Shown: positions 1 through 12,837 of the stretch, piece after piece
Layout of the letters: every line of letters starts with the position of its first letter
How positions within the stretch are numbered: position 1 is the first letter of the stretch
Program-made: the position numbers and the translations under genes
The notes under the pieces: model-generated
The model's database searches: none
The model's input: the letters and a program-made list of their open reading frames with translations, nothing else
Told to the model about the DNA's origin: nothing
Origin: Galbula dea
Taxonomy: Eukaryota > Chordata > Aves > Piciformes > Galbulidae
Direction of reading: 5' to 3'
Length of the DNA: 64,000 nt
Assembly: GCA_013399015.1 (NCBI GenBank)
Contig: VWZX01006814.1
Coordinates: 1,054,001 to 1,118,000 of the forward strand

Positions 1-389
1 GATTTCTCTTAGCCGGAAGTGTTGACAAAGTTCCAGGTACAACTAAAGATAAAATTTCCAGTGGAAGAAAGAGAAGACATAGAAAAAAAAAATTATTCTT
101 CTATCCTACCTTTTTGCTGCAAGAAAAAGAAATATGAAAAAACAAGAACCCCTGAGGCAGACTGAAGATGTGAGCTTGCTCAATGACAATATTTTACTTC
201 AGAACTGAAAAAATGACCAGGCAAAGATTTCTGTGAGGCAACTCTGTCCTGCTTCACTGATGCATCATTTCTTTACTCACAATCAGAAATCCTTCTCTGG
301 AGACAGCAGTATCACTCACAGATCAACCAGCAGAGCTTGTCATACACACACCCCCATGGTACAAAATCAGGAGAGACAGATCTGGCTAT
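1..389. other. Single-copy noncoding DNA, no feature seen
   Basis: A+T-rich sequence with short purine runs. Short open frames are present but show no recognisable domain and no convincing splice or start context. Nothing else is visible. Confidence 0.5.
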
Positions 390-440
390 TACAGAATCAC
401 AGAAACACAGAATGTTAGGGGTTGGAAGGGACCTCAAATA
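390..440 (-). mobile_element. CR1 LINE, 3'-end fragment
   Basis: Read on the plus strand, the piece opens with repeated CACAGAA motifs, the complement of the ATTCTGTG octamers that end avian CR1 elements. It continues into GTTAGGGGTTGGAAGGGACC, the complement of the conserved CR1 3'-terminal core. Only about 50 bp survive, so this is a heavily 5'-truncated minus-strand copy. CR1 elements are non-LTR retrotransposons that insert by target-primed reverse transcription and are usually truncated at the 5' end. Confidence 0.8.
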
Positions 441-1166
441 ACTTAAAACTGTTTACACTAACCCAGCTCTTTTCTGCCTAAAACAAGCTAGAAGATACTC
501 ACATGAATTTTTCTGCTAGGTCATAAGCAGCGTGATACTTTCCAACAGACATCCACGCCTGAACATTAGTAGTCAGAGACACTGTTCCCATTGGAGTAGC
601 TGGTTAGAAGGTTAGTGGCTTCATAGGATCTAACTGTCTAGAAACAAGGGCAGATGAAGAGAACAAAACTTCCTCTGACATTTTCTCCTTTCAGTCTTGT
701 ACCTTCGTCAACTGCTTCTCAGATCTGTGGCATCTGTCTACTATTTTGTATCTTGATGGGACAGAGAGAGATGCACCCTCTGAAGAGGACAGAATAAGTC
801 GTCATGAGAGACAGCATGTTAATTCCACATTTGGAGAGAAACTGCAGTTTCCTGACCAAAGGATCAAAGGAAGGATTTGGAATGAGTGCTGGAAAATCAG
901 GAGAAAATGCAAAGGAAATCTGTGTTTCTGTTTTGTTAGTCTTCACTGTGAATCAGGTAGTGAATTTCAAGCTCCTGATGTCATGGTTTTGTATGAGATT
1001 GTCCACAGCCTTCCTTTGTTTTCTTTTCTTAAAAAAATTAAGAAAGAGACTAGTCTTCCCAAGTGTGGAGAGCAGCATGAAGTCAAGGCTCCCACAGGAT
1101 CAAAATCTAAACTGAAGTGTTTCAAAATACAAAGCCATAAAGCAGTCAATTTTAAATATTCCATTT
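441..1166. other. Noncoding interval between two CR1 copies
   Basis: No gene is supported. The plus strand is open from 746 to 1468, the longest open frame in the window. It runs without a break into the antisense strand of the next CR1 and has no recognisable domain, so it is read as a chance open frame. Confidence 0.5.
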
Positions 1167-1515
1167 CACAGAATCACAGAATGTTAGGAGATGGAAGGGA
1201 CTTCGAAAGATCATCTAGTCCAAGCCCTCTGCCAGAGCAGGATTCCCTAGACCATGTCACACAGAAGCACGTCCAGATGGGTTTTGAATATCTCCAGAGA
1301 AGGAGACTCCATGGCCTCTCTGGGCAGTCTGTTCCAGTGCTTTGGCACCTGAACTGGGAAAAAATTTTTCTTGTATTCACATGGAACCTCCTATGCTTCA
1401 CCTTACTGCCATTGTCCCTTGCCCTATCACTGGGCTTCACTAAGAAGAGCCTGACCCCATCCTCCTGACACCCACCCTTCACATATTTACAAGCATAAAT
1501 GAGGTCACCCCTTGA
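1167..1515 (-). mobile_element. CR1 LINE, about 350-bp 3' segment
   Basis: The plus strand begins with CACAGAATCACAGAATG, then the complement of the CR1 3' core (TAGGAGATGGAAGGGAC, GATCATCTAGTCCAA), then the antisense of the segment usually read as 'CPERPW...RYSKPIWTCFCVTWSRESCSGRG'-type peptide in avian CR1 translations. The 3' end of ORF2 and the 3' UTR are therefore represented; most of the element is missing by 5' truncation. The 3' edge is sharp. The 5' edge near GGTCACCCCTTGAG is estimated. The subfamily matches the copies near 23.3 and 28.7 kb in its TAGGGAATCCTG segment. Confidence 0.93.
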
Positions 1516-4500
1516 GCACTTTGAAAATGAAGGGGATTTGTTTTGTTTTGGTCTTGTTTTTTTGGTTGGTTGGTTGATTGGGGTCTGGTGGTGTGAGGTT
1601 TTATGTTTATTTATTTTAAATGGTGTTCTGGACCTGATATTACCTGCTTGAGAGATCTTTTTTTTTAAATAAGTCTATTCTAAGTAAATATGTGCATATA
1701 TGGGTAAAAGGAAAACAAAATAGTGTTTTGCAAGCTGAACAAACTTTTGCATTCCTCTTGAAATGAATCTTTGATTTCTGAAGCTCTTTCATCCCTTCTT
1801 TAAATTCAGTTTGGCCAGGGAATTAAAGAGATCAGCTTTCATACAGCTTTAATTACTTGAGATGCTTGCTGGAACACCTTGCCACATAAAAAATTATTTC
1901 TATAAGTTTGGTACTGGGTTCATTTTTTCCCAGACCATTTAGCAATTTACTTGGGACATTGGTGAATGTAAGCATCTGGAAGACTAAGCTATATAGAGCA
2001 CTTGTACAGCATTTGTTCCTGCTTAACAAGACATTGGCAGTGATAATTTATTTTAGGGTTAAATTTGATATTATGTATAAAATAATTTCAAAATGAATGG
2101 AAATTTTGTCAATTTTCAATGAATGCCTTAAAAAAAAGGAAAAAAAAAGAAATCCATTCATCCTTCCAGAGAAAAGGTTTTCTTCTAGAAGAATCAGATT
2201 TCTGAAATAAGGGTGATGAAAAAAACAATGTCTGTTTTGTATACATACACAAAGGTCAATAAATAACCCAAGAAGTAAAAGAAACTCATAGGCAATGTTT
2301 CTGCTGATTTCATTGCAAGCATTCCCTGAGATTCTTCTTGTTTTCAGGAGTTTTTGCATGTTGATGGTTCTGTGCATTTCATATCTATTCTCATAGTAAG
2401 GAAGCATGGGGGGAAAAAGCTCCATTTTGATGTATTTTCATGAAATTAATAATAAATCAGGGTTTGTGCCTTTTTTATGCCAAAACTGTTCTTGCTGGTG
2501 TTTGGAGCCCTACTAATGCATATTCAGTCCAAGTCTGAATCTCTCTGATTTTCTCCTCTGTTTGAAACAATGTTTGTTCAAAAGATATTGTGTGCTTTAC
2601 TTTTATCTTCATTCAATCCAAAGTAATTTTTCACATTTTTGTCAAGACTCCTTGATATCCTGTTTTAAAATGGCTTCAGTTTTCTGGTCTGGCCAAGTCT
2701 CTGCATATATTGAAATTCATTTTTGCCTGATTGCAATCAGCAGGAGTCTCCTCATTGATTTCAATGGCATTTGGATCAGGTTCATTTGCAGCATAACTTA
2801 CATATGTTTGCTGTCATTGAATAAGCTGGTTATCACAGCAGCGACATCCAGGGAACTTGAGAGAACAAGAAATAAACCCAGGATCTCAGACCTTGCTTGG
2901 GAGGAGCTTAAGCAAGTCCTGGTTTATTAGTGGTGACTGCTCTAAATAACACATCTTGAGCATCTACTCTTTCACAGCAGTCAGAGCTTCTTTTCTGATT
3001 CAGTCTCTCCCAGCAGTCAGCTCATTTTAATATTTAATATGGTGCCTTGATCTCATGCAAGATTCCCTTATCATGATTTCAAATCCTCATTGAGATACTC
3101 CAGGCATTTCACTGCCTTCAACATCTGCCAAAGGACTCTTTGAGGAGAAAATTCAACATCTTTTATACACCTTGGTTCTTTTTGCTGTTTCCAAAAGAAG
3201 CAAAAATAAACAACCAAGGCATGGGGCTGGGCTGGTTTACTGTTTTGTTTTGCCACATAGGTGCATCTCTCTGCACAATCTTATTTTGTCTTTGTTGCTG
3301 TTGTTTTTTTTGCTAGACAATGTAATTATCTTGATTGGTGGGTGGCCAACAAAGTTTTAATTAGATCCAGGGGGATTTGAGCAAGACTATGTATTTAAAA
3401 AAAGGCAAAACAATGTTGTTAGAATTATTGTATGCTTATGTTGTGAGTCATTGTCTGTGAAATATGATGTCGCCTCTTCGCTTTTCCAGTTCTGTCCTCT
3501 CTTCCCCTGCCTTGGTTTTCTTTTGCTTGGTTGACAGGGAATGGTGTACTGACATTAACATCTGTGTACTGAGGCAACACTGTCAAGCTGTTGCTGCTGC
3601 AAAACGTCCAGCATCTGAGCCCCTGCCAAACAGAGCCATTGATCCACATGCTTGTGCCAGTTCAAAGTAACATTGGATGCATATCCAGCTTTGTGGAAGG
3701 AGTGACAAGTGATTTGGGACAGGCGTTTGGCAGGGACAAAATAAGCAACCTTGAAGGCAAGGAAAGGGCTGCATTTGGGAGTTCTTTCTGGCTTGTTATA
3801 GTTATTAATTTTTGACTTGAAAAGGGTGGTTTTTATTTTTTCAGCTGTCTAAAAATATCTGGATAATGAATTAACCTGAGTAGGGAGAAGGGGACGGAAA
3901 AATGCATATTGATTTTCTAAAAGCAGCCAGGAATGCTGTTATTTTCCAATTAACGTTCAGCATCAGAGAATAACCCAATAGGAAAGAACTAGCTAAGCAG
4001 TACCAAGTTTTTCGCTTTCTGCACTTTTCCTAGTGATATTTTTTTCTCATTTAACTTCTTAAAAAAGATGCTAATAACAACTTAGGCCATTTCTTTGGCT
4101 AATGGAGATTAACTTGTTGTGGACTCCACTGGGCTGACTATGAAATAACTGTGGTGGGGATCCAACAGTTCATGTTGAAGTAGAAGGTATGCTCATCTAA
4201 TGAAGGCTGCTCCTGCTCTGGTATTGGAGAGAAGTGTGACAGGAAAACAATCTGAATGCAGTATTGTCTGCAAGGATGTTTCTCTATAAATTGCAGAGCA
4301 GGTCTGGGATTCTGGTCAAATTAGTAATGATTTAAGTCTGATTTTGGCTGAGTCACCCTTTACTTTCCATTTCTATTTTTTGTTCTGTCATACTCTGCAT
4401 GCTTCTTCCTTCTTATGGCTTAACATACTTGAGATTTCCAGATTCAACAGCAAGTGAATGACAAATGAAAATGTTACTATCACATCTAGCCACCTTCAAG

Positions 4501-6732
4501 TCCCTCTTAGTGACCACTGATTGAATGGGTACATGTGAATGATGTGACCAGGAGTAGCCTTCAGCATGAATCCAACAGGCAGCTCAAGGTCACACCAGTG
4601 GCTCTCCAATAAGACACAGAAAGCATTAGAACCTGCAGGTCATGTTACACACTCAGACCAATGAGCACTTATAATAGGAAAGCTGATGGAAAGCAGAGGA
4701 ATTGCCATATTTCTGAGTAGATCTATGCACGCAGATAAATGTACACTCACGTAAATTGAGATGCTTAAATTTTTAACAAGGTTCTCAGGTTTTATCTGAA
4801 TTTTCAAGACTTCTAGGCTTTCTGAATTTTGACTTTTCTCTCTTGCAATTTGCCCTTTTCAAATTATTAACTTGTGCTAGGGTGAAATCTGCTGAGTTTA
4901 ATCAATGTCAGAGCTTGTCTGACCAACAGCATCCACTGTATTTCCATATATTTTGTCCCTCTCCTCCCAAATGCTCAGGGGAATCTGGCTGTAGAAAGTC
5001 CATGTTGGGACTTTCCCCAATACATGAGTTATGGAAAGAAGTGTCCAAACTGAATCCTGCTCTTTTTCATCCTGGGCTTGGCAAAGCTTATGCAAAGCTA
5101 CAAACAGCCTTTGCTACTGTACAGAGATGGAAATTTTCCAGATATTTCTCAACACTTTTTGCATAAATTTCAATATATATGTTCTTATTTAGCAAATATT
5201 TATTTAGCTATCACTGCAGTTTTCCTTTAAGGGTCTAGAAAGGGCCCAGGGAGAGTGACAAACACACCAGCTTTTGCTGATAAATTATATGCCCTGCAGT
5301 CATACTGTGTTTTTAGAGTCTGGAGACAAATTTTAGGGCCTGGATATATTTATAGTGTTTAATACATGCTTTGATAATTATGTTCATGGGAATGGAAAAC
5401 AAATTCTCTAGATTAAAAAGCATAAAGGAAGCTTGTTTAGATTAGCATGATGAACTGAAAACATCCATTTGATTCTTGGTATATATATCATTTATTGAGA
5501 TGCAAAATAAACATAGTCTACTGTTCCTCTGCTGAAGGCTCCAGCTGTAAATATTTCATTACTTTAAAAATGTATTGCTATTAGATAGGTCTTTTAGTAT
5601 TCAGCAGAATCAAGTTTTAAGTAATAAAGTAAAACTGTTTCTGTTTCCTAAAGGACCTTTTGTAAATCTACAATTTCAATTGAGTGAAAATTGCTCTGCC
5701 ATCTGTTGGATGGTGGCTGAATTTTCCCACAAGTGTGGGGGTTTATTAGCTTTGAAGGGATAAATCAATTCATGCTCTCAAGAGTGCAGGTGTAATTATG
5801 TCATGACCTGGTCTGTCTCTCCCTGTCCTGATGCTCACAGGTCATCATTGTCTTTAAGGAAAATGGGTTTGCTTCCTATATTATGCAAGGGAACAAAGAC
5901 TAGATGAAGAAAGAAGAAAGTTCATCAGGCAAATAGAAACATCATCTACTAAAGAAGATAGAGGGAGAACACAAACTCAGATCTCATAAAATACCTGGAA
6001 ATAGTCACAAACAGCTAGAGGAAAAAGCTTGTGACAAATGTTAGGGTTTTCATAGCATGAAAATGCCATATAACCATTATAGAAAGATGGGTAGTGACCT
6101 ACATTATAGCTTTTTGCACAACCAGGACACTTCTGGTGATTTTCCTGCCTTTACTTGAAAGAAACACATATTTTTGTAGAGATTTTCAGGATGGTTTTAT
6201 CCTGAATTTCAGGCAAGGAAAAAAAAGTATGGAATTCTTCAGTGTTTTTCCAGTCTTGGAATGTTTTTCATGGAAGAAGCCCAAACATCTGAGGCTTTTG
6301 TGGAATGATTTGGTAATGTTGAAGTGGCTTTTTTTAATTGGGAATTGACAGGGTTTGCTGTTCAATAATCTGACGTTCTAAGCACAGGATTAAATGTGGC
6401 TGTATAGATACCTGACAAGATTTTTCTACTCTGTGTGATGTACTAAAGCCACATAAAATCCCACAGCTGGAAGGAATGAATTTGCTGCCCAGGTAAAACT
6501 TTGGTACTGGGTGTACTGACCATTTCATGTCTCGAGAATAGCTGCTCCAAAACAATCAGTGTGCCTGAACAACACAAAGTACCATTTTTTCTAATTTATC
6601 TTTGTGTTTCTAGAAGTCCTTAAGGAGCCCCAAAGTGAGCATGGAACAAAGATGACAGTCCCTTCCCCTAAAATGTTACTGTCTAAGGTAGCCAAGCGTT
6701 AAGAGATGTTAGCCTATGCACAGTCTTGGAGA
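1516..6732. other. Single-copy A+T-rich noncoding DNA
   Basis: No gene is supported over about 5 kb. Visible structure is limited to a TTGG-rich run near 1561-1580, A-rich runs near 2130-2150, a possible ancient repeat scrap near 2738-2782, and a homeodomain-site-rich stretch near 3860-4115 discussed as a finding. Short open frames of 60-125 codons occur on both strands at the density expected by chance in A+T-rich DNA. Confidence 0.5.
2738..2782. repeat. Possible ancient amniote interspersed repeat scrap
   Basis: The phrase CATTGATTTCAATGGCATTT followed by GGATCAGG resembles a short terminal motif seen in many old amniote repeats ('attgacttcaatggg...ttggatcaggccc'). Only about 45 bp are recognisable and the family cannot be named. 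The match is from memory, so confidence is low. Confidence 0.3.
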
Positions 6733-6821
6733 ATCTAGTCTTAGAGAATCCTGCTGTGGCAGGGGGGTTGTACTAGATGATCTTTCGAGGTCCCTTCCAA
6801 CTCCTAACATACTGTGATACA
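6733..6821 (+). mobile_element. CR1-type 3' tail, possibly a SINE tail
   Basis: The plus strand reads CTAGTCTTAGAGAATCCTGC, then a G-rich run, then ACTAGATGATCTTTCGAGGT, CCCTTCCAACTCCTAACAT and ACTGTGATAC, which is the sense 3' end of an avian CR1. It carries an extra T in GTCTTAG relative to the CR1 copies at 1.2 and 23.3 kb. The tail of the tRNA-headed element at 34.13-34.23 kb has the same extra T. This may therefore be the tail of a SINE rather than a plain CR1. Upstream bases 6689-6715 loosely resemble a tRNA A-box region, but too weakly to call a head. Confidence 0.85.
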
Positions 6822-8587
6822 GAGGAGTTGAAAGCTGTCCAACATTTTAAAAAGTGTAAATTAGACAGCTGGGGCAAAAATTCACCCATCAAAATTGCAG
6901 GATTAAGCCTTCAGATTCCATTGCTAATGTTGGTTGTTTTCAAAACATAGCAACAGATTCTCCCTCTTTCTCCACTGAGCATTCAGGCCAGAAAAAGCTG
7001 AGAAAGGCACTGCTTTGCAGACTTGCTATCTCTCATGAAACTCGTTTTCTCTTTCTAACAGTCCTGAAGAATTGTTTGGATCCTAAGCTCTGAATTAACT
7101 TTGCAAAGGCAATTCCTTACGTAGGAACAGCTGCACAGGTTGGAGTTTCTAAGGTTGACATGAGAGTACTTCGTGTCACTTGAAGAGCTATCGAAAGCTC
7201 TCATGAAATACTGACATTTCAAGACAGTCTTGCAGAAATCTGAAAATAACTTCAACCAATTTTACACCTCATCAAAACTCAGAAAATAGATTGCTGCAAT
7301 TTTTATCATGATTTTCTCCTTTCTAAAAAGTGTTATGGTTGTTCTGACAAAAAAAATGAGCTGTTGTAATAAGTTGGGTTGTTTTAATCAAAATATATAT
7401 TTAGTTACATGTAAAGTTCCATGGCTTTGGAAAACTACACACAATCTTCATGTGCACATTCTGAGTCTTCATTTGAACTAAGAATCTGAAAGTTAGATAA
7501 TATGCTCATGTATGTAAATTTGACACAGGCTACCTGAGCTGAAATTATGAACTGAGAACTGATAATAAACATCACATATGGTATGATTCATTCAAAAATT
7601 AATGTATTTATGGAGCATTTAAGGAGTCTGGAAGGGCTGTCAAGAGTATGCCTGGACAGTTTCCTGTGGCAGTATCAGGTAATTTACCACCACTTCAGCT
7701 ACATCCTGTTCACAGCAACACTTGTTGGAAGTGCTAACGTAGAATATTGTTGAACTAACTTCTCTGATTCCTCAACTACTCTCTCAAGAGCTGATGGAAA
7801 AAAATATGATGAACGGAATGACACTATTGCTCTGACTGCATTAAAGTATCCAGCTCACACTTCACCACTTCTTCAGGTTCAGTTCAGACATGGTATTTGT
7901 TACTTACTTCACAGCAATAAAGTCTGAGAGTGTATCTTGGGGAAAGGAGTGACTTCATGAGCTAGCTGAATGCTCAGCTAGTTACCCTGTGGCACTGCAG
8001 CTGGATTATGCATGCTGTATAATCTCTACAGCAGTTTGGTGAGCCTATCTGTGTCAACAATAGTGTAGGTCTGATATTCAGCTGATATAGGGCAAGGTTG
8101 ACTCCAGTAGGGCCACTCTGATTTTCCTCTGGGACATGGCCTCATGAATGCCATCTAAGAGTTTACTCTGTAACCGCAAAAAACGCAACTGGTTTTGGTT
8201 CAGCCTAGCACTGAGCAATGCCTCACCGTAAATACCTACAGCAATGAAAGAATGTTCTCAAGAAAGACCATGATGTTGGCAAGCCCTGTTCTCTCATCCA
8301 GGTTTCTGCTGTCTCCTGTGGGTGGACTGCTTCCAAGCAACATGCAAAAATCATTTTGGGGTGTGCATGTGGCACAGTAAACCAATGGAGTCCTTGTGAT
8401 CCAAAGAATAATCTTTAATCACACCTAAAAACATTGTGGTTCCTGTCTTGAGGCCAGTAATCTTCACAATGAAGGTAGTGAGTCAGGGTCACTTGGGACT
8501 GCATGCCTGAGAGCAACAACAAGCAGATGCCAAGGAAGGAATTATAATGCTTGGACAGTCATGAAGTAATACTTCAGAACACTCTCC
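6822..8587. other. Single-copy noncoding DNA
   Basis: No gene, RNA or repeat is recognised. The sequence is A+T-rich with scattered short open frames, none with a recognisable product. Confidence 0.5.
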
Positions 8588-8860
8588 GACCTCCAGCAAT
8601 TTGCAGCTCAAGGACTTCCTAAACCAAACATTGTTCATATATGTACAGTAATTCTCAGCGGATTTCCCTTCATGAACTCATCCAGTCTCTGCTGAAAGCT
8701 CTGCAAACTCCATGTACCCCCAATGTCCTGCAGAAAGGATTTTCACAGCTACAACCCCTAAGAAAAATTGCCTCTTCTGGTTTCTTTCGAATGTGCTAAT
8801 TGTTGGCTATTCTTGTATCGGAGAAGAAGGAAAATAAGTGATCAAAACTTTTCTCACTAC
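8588..8860 (-). mobile_element. Old CR1 LINE fragment
   Basis: The plus strand carries, in order, diverged forms of CAGCTCAAGGACTTCCTAAA, CATGAACTCATCCAGTCTCT, a TTTTCACAGCTACAACCCC-like segment, GCTAATTGTTGGCTATTCTT and GTATCGGAGAAGAAGGAAAA. These fall in the same order as in an amniote-wide CR1 class read in antisense ('cttcatgaacttgtccaatcc...ttcacagcatc...gttcttgtatcatgagaagaag'). Both ends are eroded and divergence is high, so the copy is older than the avian CR1 pieces at 1.2, 14.3 or 24.5 kb. Edges are approximate. Confidence 0.65.
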
Positions 8861-11800
8861 TCAGGAAAGAAAACATTTCTCTACTTGGAGTTATGCATGT
8901 CTACTAGAATCCAGCCAAGCACTGGATAAATATGACATAAAACTAATCAATATTTCTTACCTTTTCAGGTGAAAGTTTAGAAAATCCAAAGAATTATTTT
9001 TTACTCCAAATCATCCCAATTTCAAGGACATTTATAACCTGCCTTTCCACACAGCATCCAGCTAAAGCATGCCTCATTAGCTCACACACAAGCATTCATG
9101 CCTGCATAACCCAAATTTCTTTTCTTACCTTCCTCAGATTTTATTTTTTTTTCCCTCTCACTGCTGACTCTTAAATTGATATACTGCCCCCAAACATAGT
9201 TCAGATGGTCTGCAGTTTCATGGCCCTTTTAAACTCTCCTCTATAGCAACGGATATAGGAGCACTGTTCAGGTCCTTGCGTTTAACATCATTTGATTCTT
9301 CTCTCCCTGTCCTCTGTCTCCCTCACTTCCTCTTATTTGTATTCTCATCAGTGTCACATTAAATGCCGTGGAACACGCTTTTAGGGTAATAACAGGCCTG
9401 AAGTTTATGAAATAAAAGATTGATATCAGCTTCATAAAACTCAGGGGAAGCAATATCTTTTCTGTGTCTCGCCATCCCTTTAACTGCAGATACCTTTACA
9501 CATCGTGGAGGGAGAATGGAGTTTTAAAGAAAAAGAGAAAAAAGGAGATATCTCCAAACAGCAGTGGGATTTTGGAACCTGATGTACTGTTAATTTCTTT
9601 ATCACTTTAACAGCAAGGAAGTTGTGCCTGCTTCTTTCTGTATATCAGCGGTGTGTTTCTTTCAAGGGCTTGGCAATCTTTTCCTTTAAATGTCACTAGA
9701 TTCTGAACCGTTCAGGTTCTGTAAGCAGTGGTTTATAGCCATCACACACCAAAAGGGCAATGGATGAAGAAACTGTCTATCACTGTGGATAAATGGAACA
9801 TATGCCAGTTATCAGGATGGGATGAGAAACAGGATGGTGAAATCAAGCTGGAGTTTTACATTGATGCCCAAGCTGGTGGCATCCGTGTACCAGCTGTGAA
9901 ACCTGCACCATCAGACTGAATCATCTCCCTTACTTCTTTTATCAGTAAATTGGTTCTGAATGTGGACCCGAAGTTGTGTTTGGATTAGGGTCATACTCAC
10001 AGTATGCATTAGAGGCTTTGGATAGGACTTGCTTCAGCTTCTACTCTATCAGACCTAATCCCTACAAAATAGAAACTTTGCAAACACAGCCTTCTGCATC
10101 TGCAGAGGGTGATAATGGACTGCACATCTGACAAAGCTCAAGGATTTCTAGCTATTCTTTTTACTGTTGTACACCAATTAAACAGCATAAAGATTTTGAG
10201 CAAAACCTGCTTGCATTTATTCCAGAACACACTTGGAGAGGCAAAGAAAGGAAGTAGACAGCCAGGCCACTCAGCCTTACAGATCCTGGGGACTCTGACT
10301 CTCCTGGAAACGTACATATGCCTTAAAGGAGTGTACCCCATGCCCCTGTATCTCTCTGAATCAGTACTGTGTAAACCTTGGCAAATATTTTGCCAAAGAT
10401 TTTCTCTTTTGCTGGCCTGTTTTGCTATTGCCAATTCACAGCTTAATGTTTAGTTTTGCAGGTTGGAAGACTGACACAGGTACATTTAAAGCATGCTTTA
10501 GGTTGCAGAGCAACAGGACACCGAAGAGCTGAGTTAACCATCAAAACAGAACAGAGGAGCCCGAACTGAGTGGTCAACCATTAGAATGAGAGCAGGTCCT
10601 TCCTTTCTGAAAAATACTGAAGAATGAAGTACTTTTTCCACCCAGGAGAGAGGACTTCTCTGGGCATAAGAGAGGCTGACACAAGTGAAATAAAATAGTT
10701 CTGCAAATGCTATGTGTTTGTCATAGGAATTTGGTAATGCCCCAACCCAAAATCAGATCCAAACTTTGGGAAAATGCATAAGTAGACTGAATGAACCTTG
10801 GTGACTGGAGAAATATCTCTGAACTGGTGAATTAATATTGCAGACCAGAGGATTTTTCACAGAAAAGCTAAGGTGTTTTTGCATGGATATATAATTACTT
10901 GGTTTAATCTCTAGCCTGTATTGCCTTTGCTCTCCCAGCCCACCTCCTGCAGCTGTCAGGATTTGGCTCTTTCTCTGCTTTACAGTCTAACGGAGTTAGA
11001 AGCACTTCAGGAGCCATTTCTGGCACTTGATAAACAGCTCTGGATGCAGCATTGTTAATGTGTCTGGAGACACGCACTCGGTGAGCGTTGCCTCAAGAGT
11101 AACCACTCTTCCTGGGTGTGCTTCACTCTGCCTGGATATCCAGGCTGCATTCATCTGGTGTCAGAGGCAATGGCTGTTTTATAACAAGACATATCAAGAG
11201 GGAGCAGATGAGGGGAAGATACATGGTTTACTGAATAATAATGCCAAAATTCAATACACCTGAGTATTTTGATTTAGCCATTTCAGGGGCTGGCAACCCA
11301 CAAAGCAGCACTTCACTTGCTACAAGAACATTGCAAATCTGAGTAAGAACAGGGAGAAAGCACACAGATAATACCCTGGGCATAGAACAGAAAAATATTT
11401 AAACCCTTAGCCAACTGCTGCTAAAAACAGTCCTTCTCCTGCCACCACAGACCCTTCTCTCACTGCTATTTATCTGAAAAGAAGAAACAGAAAAATAACA
11501 GAGGAAGAAAGACATTTGCTAGGTCTTTGGTCCATTGACAGTGACCAGAACCAGCAGAAGCAATCTCTTGATCCCATCTTGATGGGAAGCAGAAGTGGAG
11601 ACCTGGAAGGTCAACAATTATATGTGAAAGTATGGACAAGGAAATAGTTTTCTCAAGGAAAATGTTGAAAAATCACTGTAGTAGAAGTTCTTTCTATCTA
11701 AAAGATGAGTTTGATCACCCTGAAGCAGGGTGGCTGGATTCAGTCCCATATGGCTACCAAAACAACTTGAACCTTGCTTAGTCATGAAGACACTTAGCTC

Positions 11801-12739
11801 CAAAAAATGGTTAAAATTACCTGGGAACCAGGCAGCACAGATGGATACTTAACAGTTGGCTGTTCGTGAGAAAGCCTTTGCGATTATTGCAGCTTGACAA
11901 CAACTGCAAGATATTCTTTAAGACATTTCTACTCTTTGTTTCTGCTTCCTGAGGACAGAAACAGTCACCCTTTTTACAGCTTTACAAGCAGACATGAGTT
12001 ATTAACTGCTTGTTTTACTACTCAGTTCAGACTGGCTGAAGATTTCAGATATAAACTTAAGGACCATCTATGGATGCAACAAGAAGCACAGTCATGAAGA
12101 TCATTTCACAACTCACTTTGGTGATCTTGTTCTTTCTGCCACTTTGACCTTTCAGAAATGTTTCAACTTGGAAGGAAAGTGCAGATTTATGGCAAATGTT
12201 TTGTCTTCTGCACCCCATTCCACCCTGCCTTTTGAAGATTCCCAGTGCTCAGATTTTATCTCCAGCACTGTACTTCACCTGTGTGCCATTAGAATTTTTT
12301 CACATTATAATTTTTTACCTGCTCATAAGAACACCCACTTTGATGCAATCCAGTAGGAACCCAGTTATATAGGTGTACAGAAGTCAAAATGAACAAGGAA
12401 AACTCTTTAATCCATCTGAAGATGGATATATAAATCATACCCAGTTTCCTGTATCTACACAGCAGAACATCAGATTACTTTTTTGAGCATTGGACATACA
12501 TATTAATATATATATATATATATACACACACACATATATAAACCCCACCCATACATGATTTGTATAGATGTAAGTGCACATACTACATGCATGTTGCTAT
12601 ATGAAGTATATGCATGTTAATGACTCCCTGGGTTCCCTGATTTTTCATTATTATCACTCTTTTTTTCTGATAACAGCAGTTAGGAGCTGTGAAAATGGGT
12701 ATTTTGGAATAAAAGGCATTCCACTTTCCCAAATTTGTC
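8861..12739. other. Single-copy noncoding DNA with one TA/CA microsatellite
   Basis: No coding feature is supported. Open frames around 10109-10453 on both strands overlap each other and show no domain. The only clear structure is the TA/CA tract near 12.5 kb, listed separately. Confidence 0.5.
12503..12541. repeat. Compound (TA)n(CA)n(TA)n microsatellite
   Basis: An alternating TA run passes into about five CA units and back into TA. This is a typical polymorphic vertebrate microsatellite with no gene context. Confidence 0.9.
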
Positions 12740-12837
12740 TGGACACAAATCCTGAGCAACATGTTCTAGGGGACCCTAGATAACACTAGGGACCTCCTAT
12801 GGTCCCTTCCAACCTTAGCCATTCTGTGTTTCTGTGA
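12740..12837 (+). mobile_element. CR1 LINE, 3'-end fragment
   Basis: The plus strand contains CCTGAGCAACATGTTCTAGG, then GACCTCCTATGGTCCCTTCC, AACCTTAGCC and ATTCTGTGTTTCTGTG, the sense-strand 3' UTR and octamer tail of an avian CR1. The GAGCAAC...TTCTAG segment places it in a different subfamily from the copies with TAGGGAATCCTG. About 100 bp remain. Confidence 0.8.

Noticed and set aside
746..1468. Plus-strand open frame of 240 codons, the longest in the window
   Set aside because: Its second half is the antisense strand of a CR1 3' segment. The first half shows no domain, and no start or splice context supports coding.
6689..6732. tRNA-Ser/Leu-like A-box region (TAGCCAAGCGTTAAGAGATG) upstream of the CR1 tail
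   Set aside because: No box B and no acceptor end can be found before the tail begins; recorded only as a weak hint within the SINE finding.
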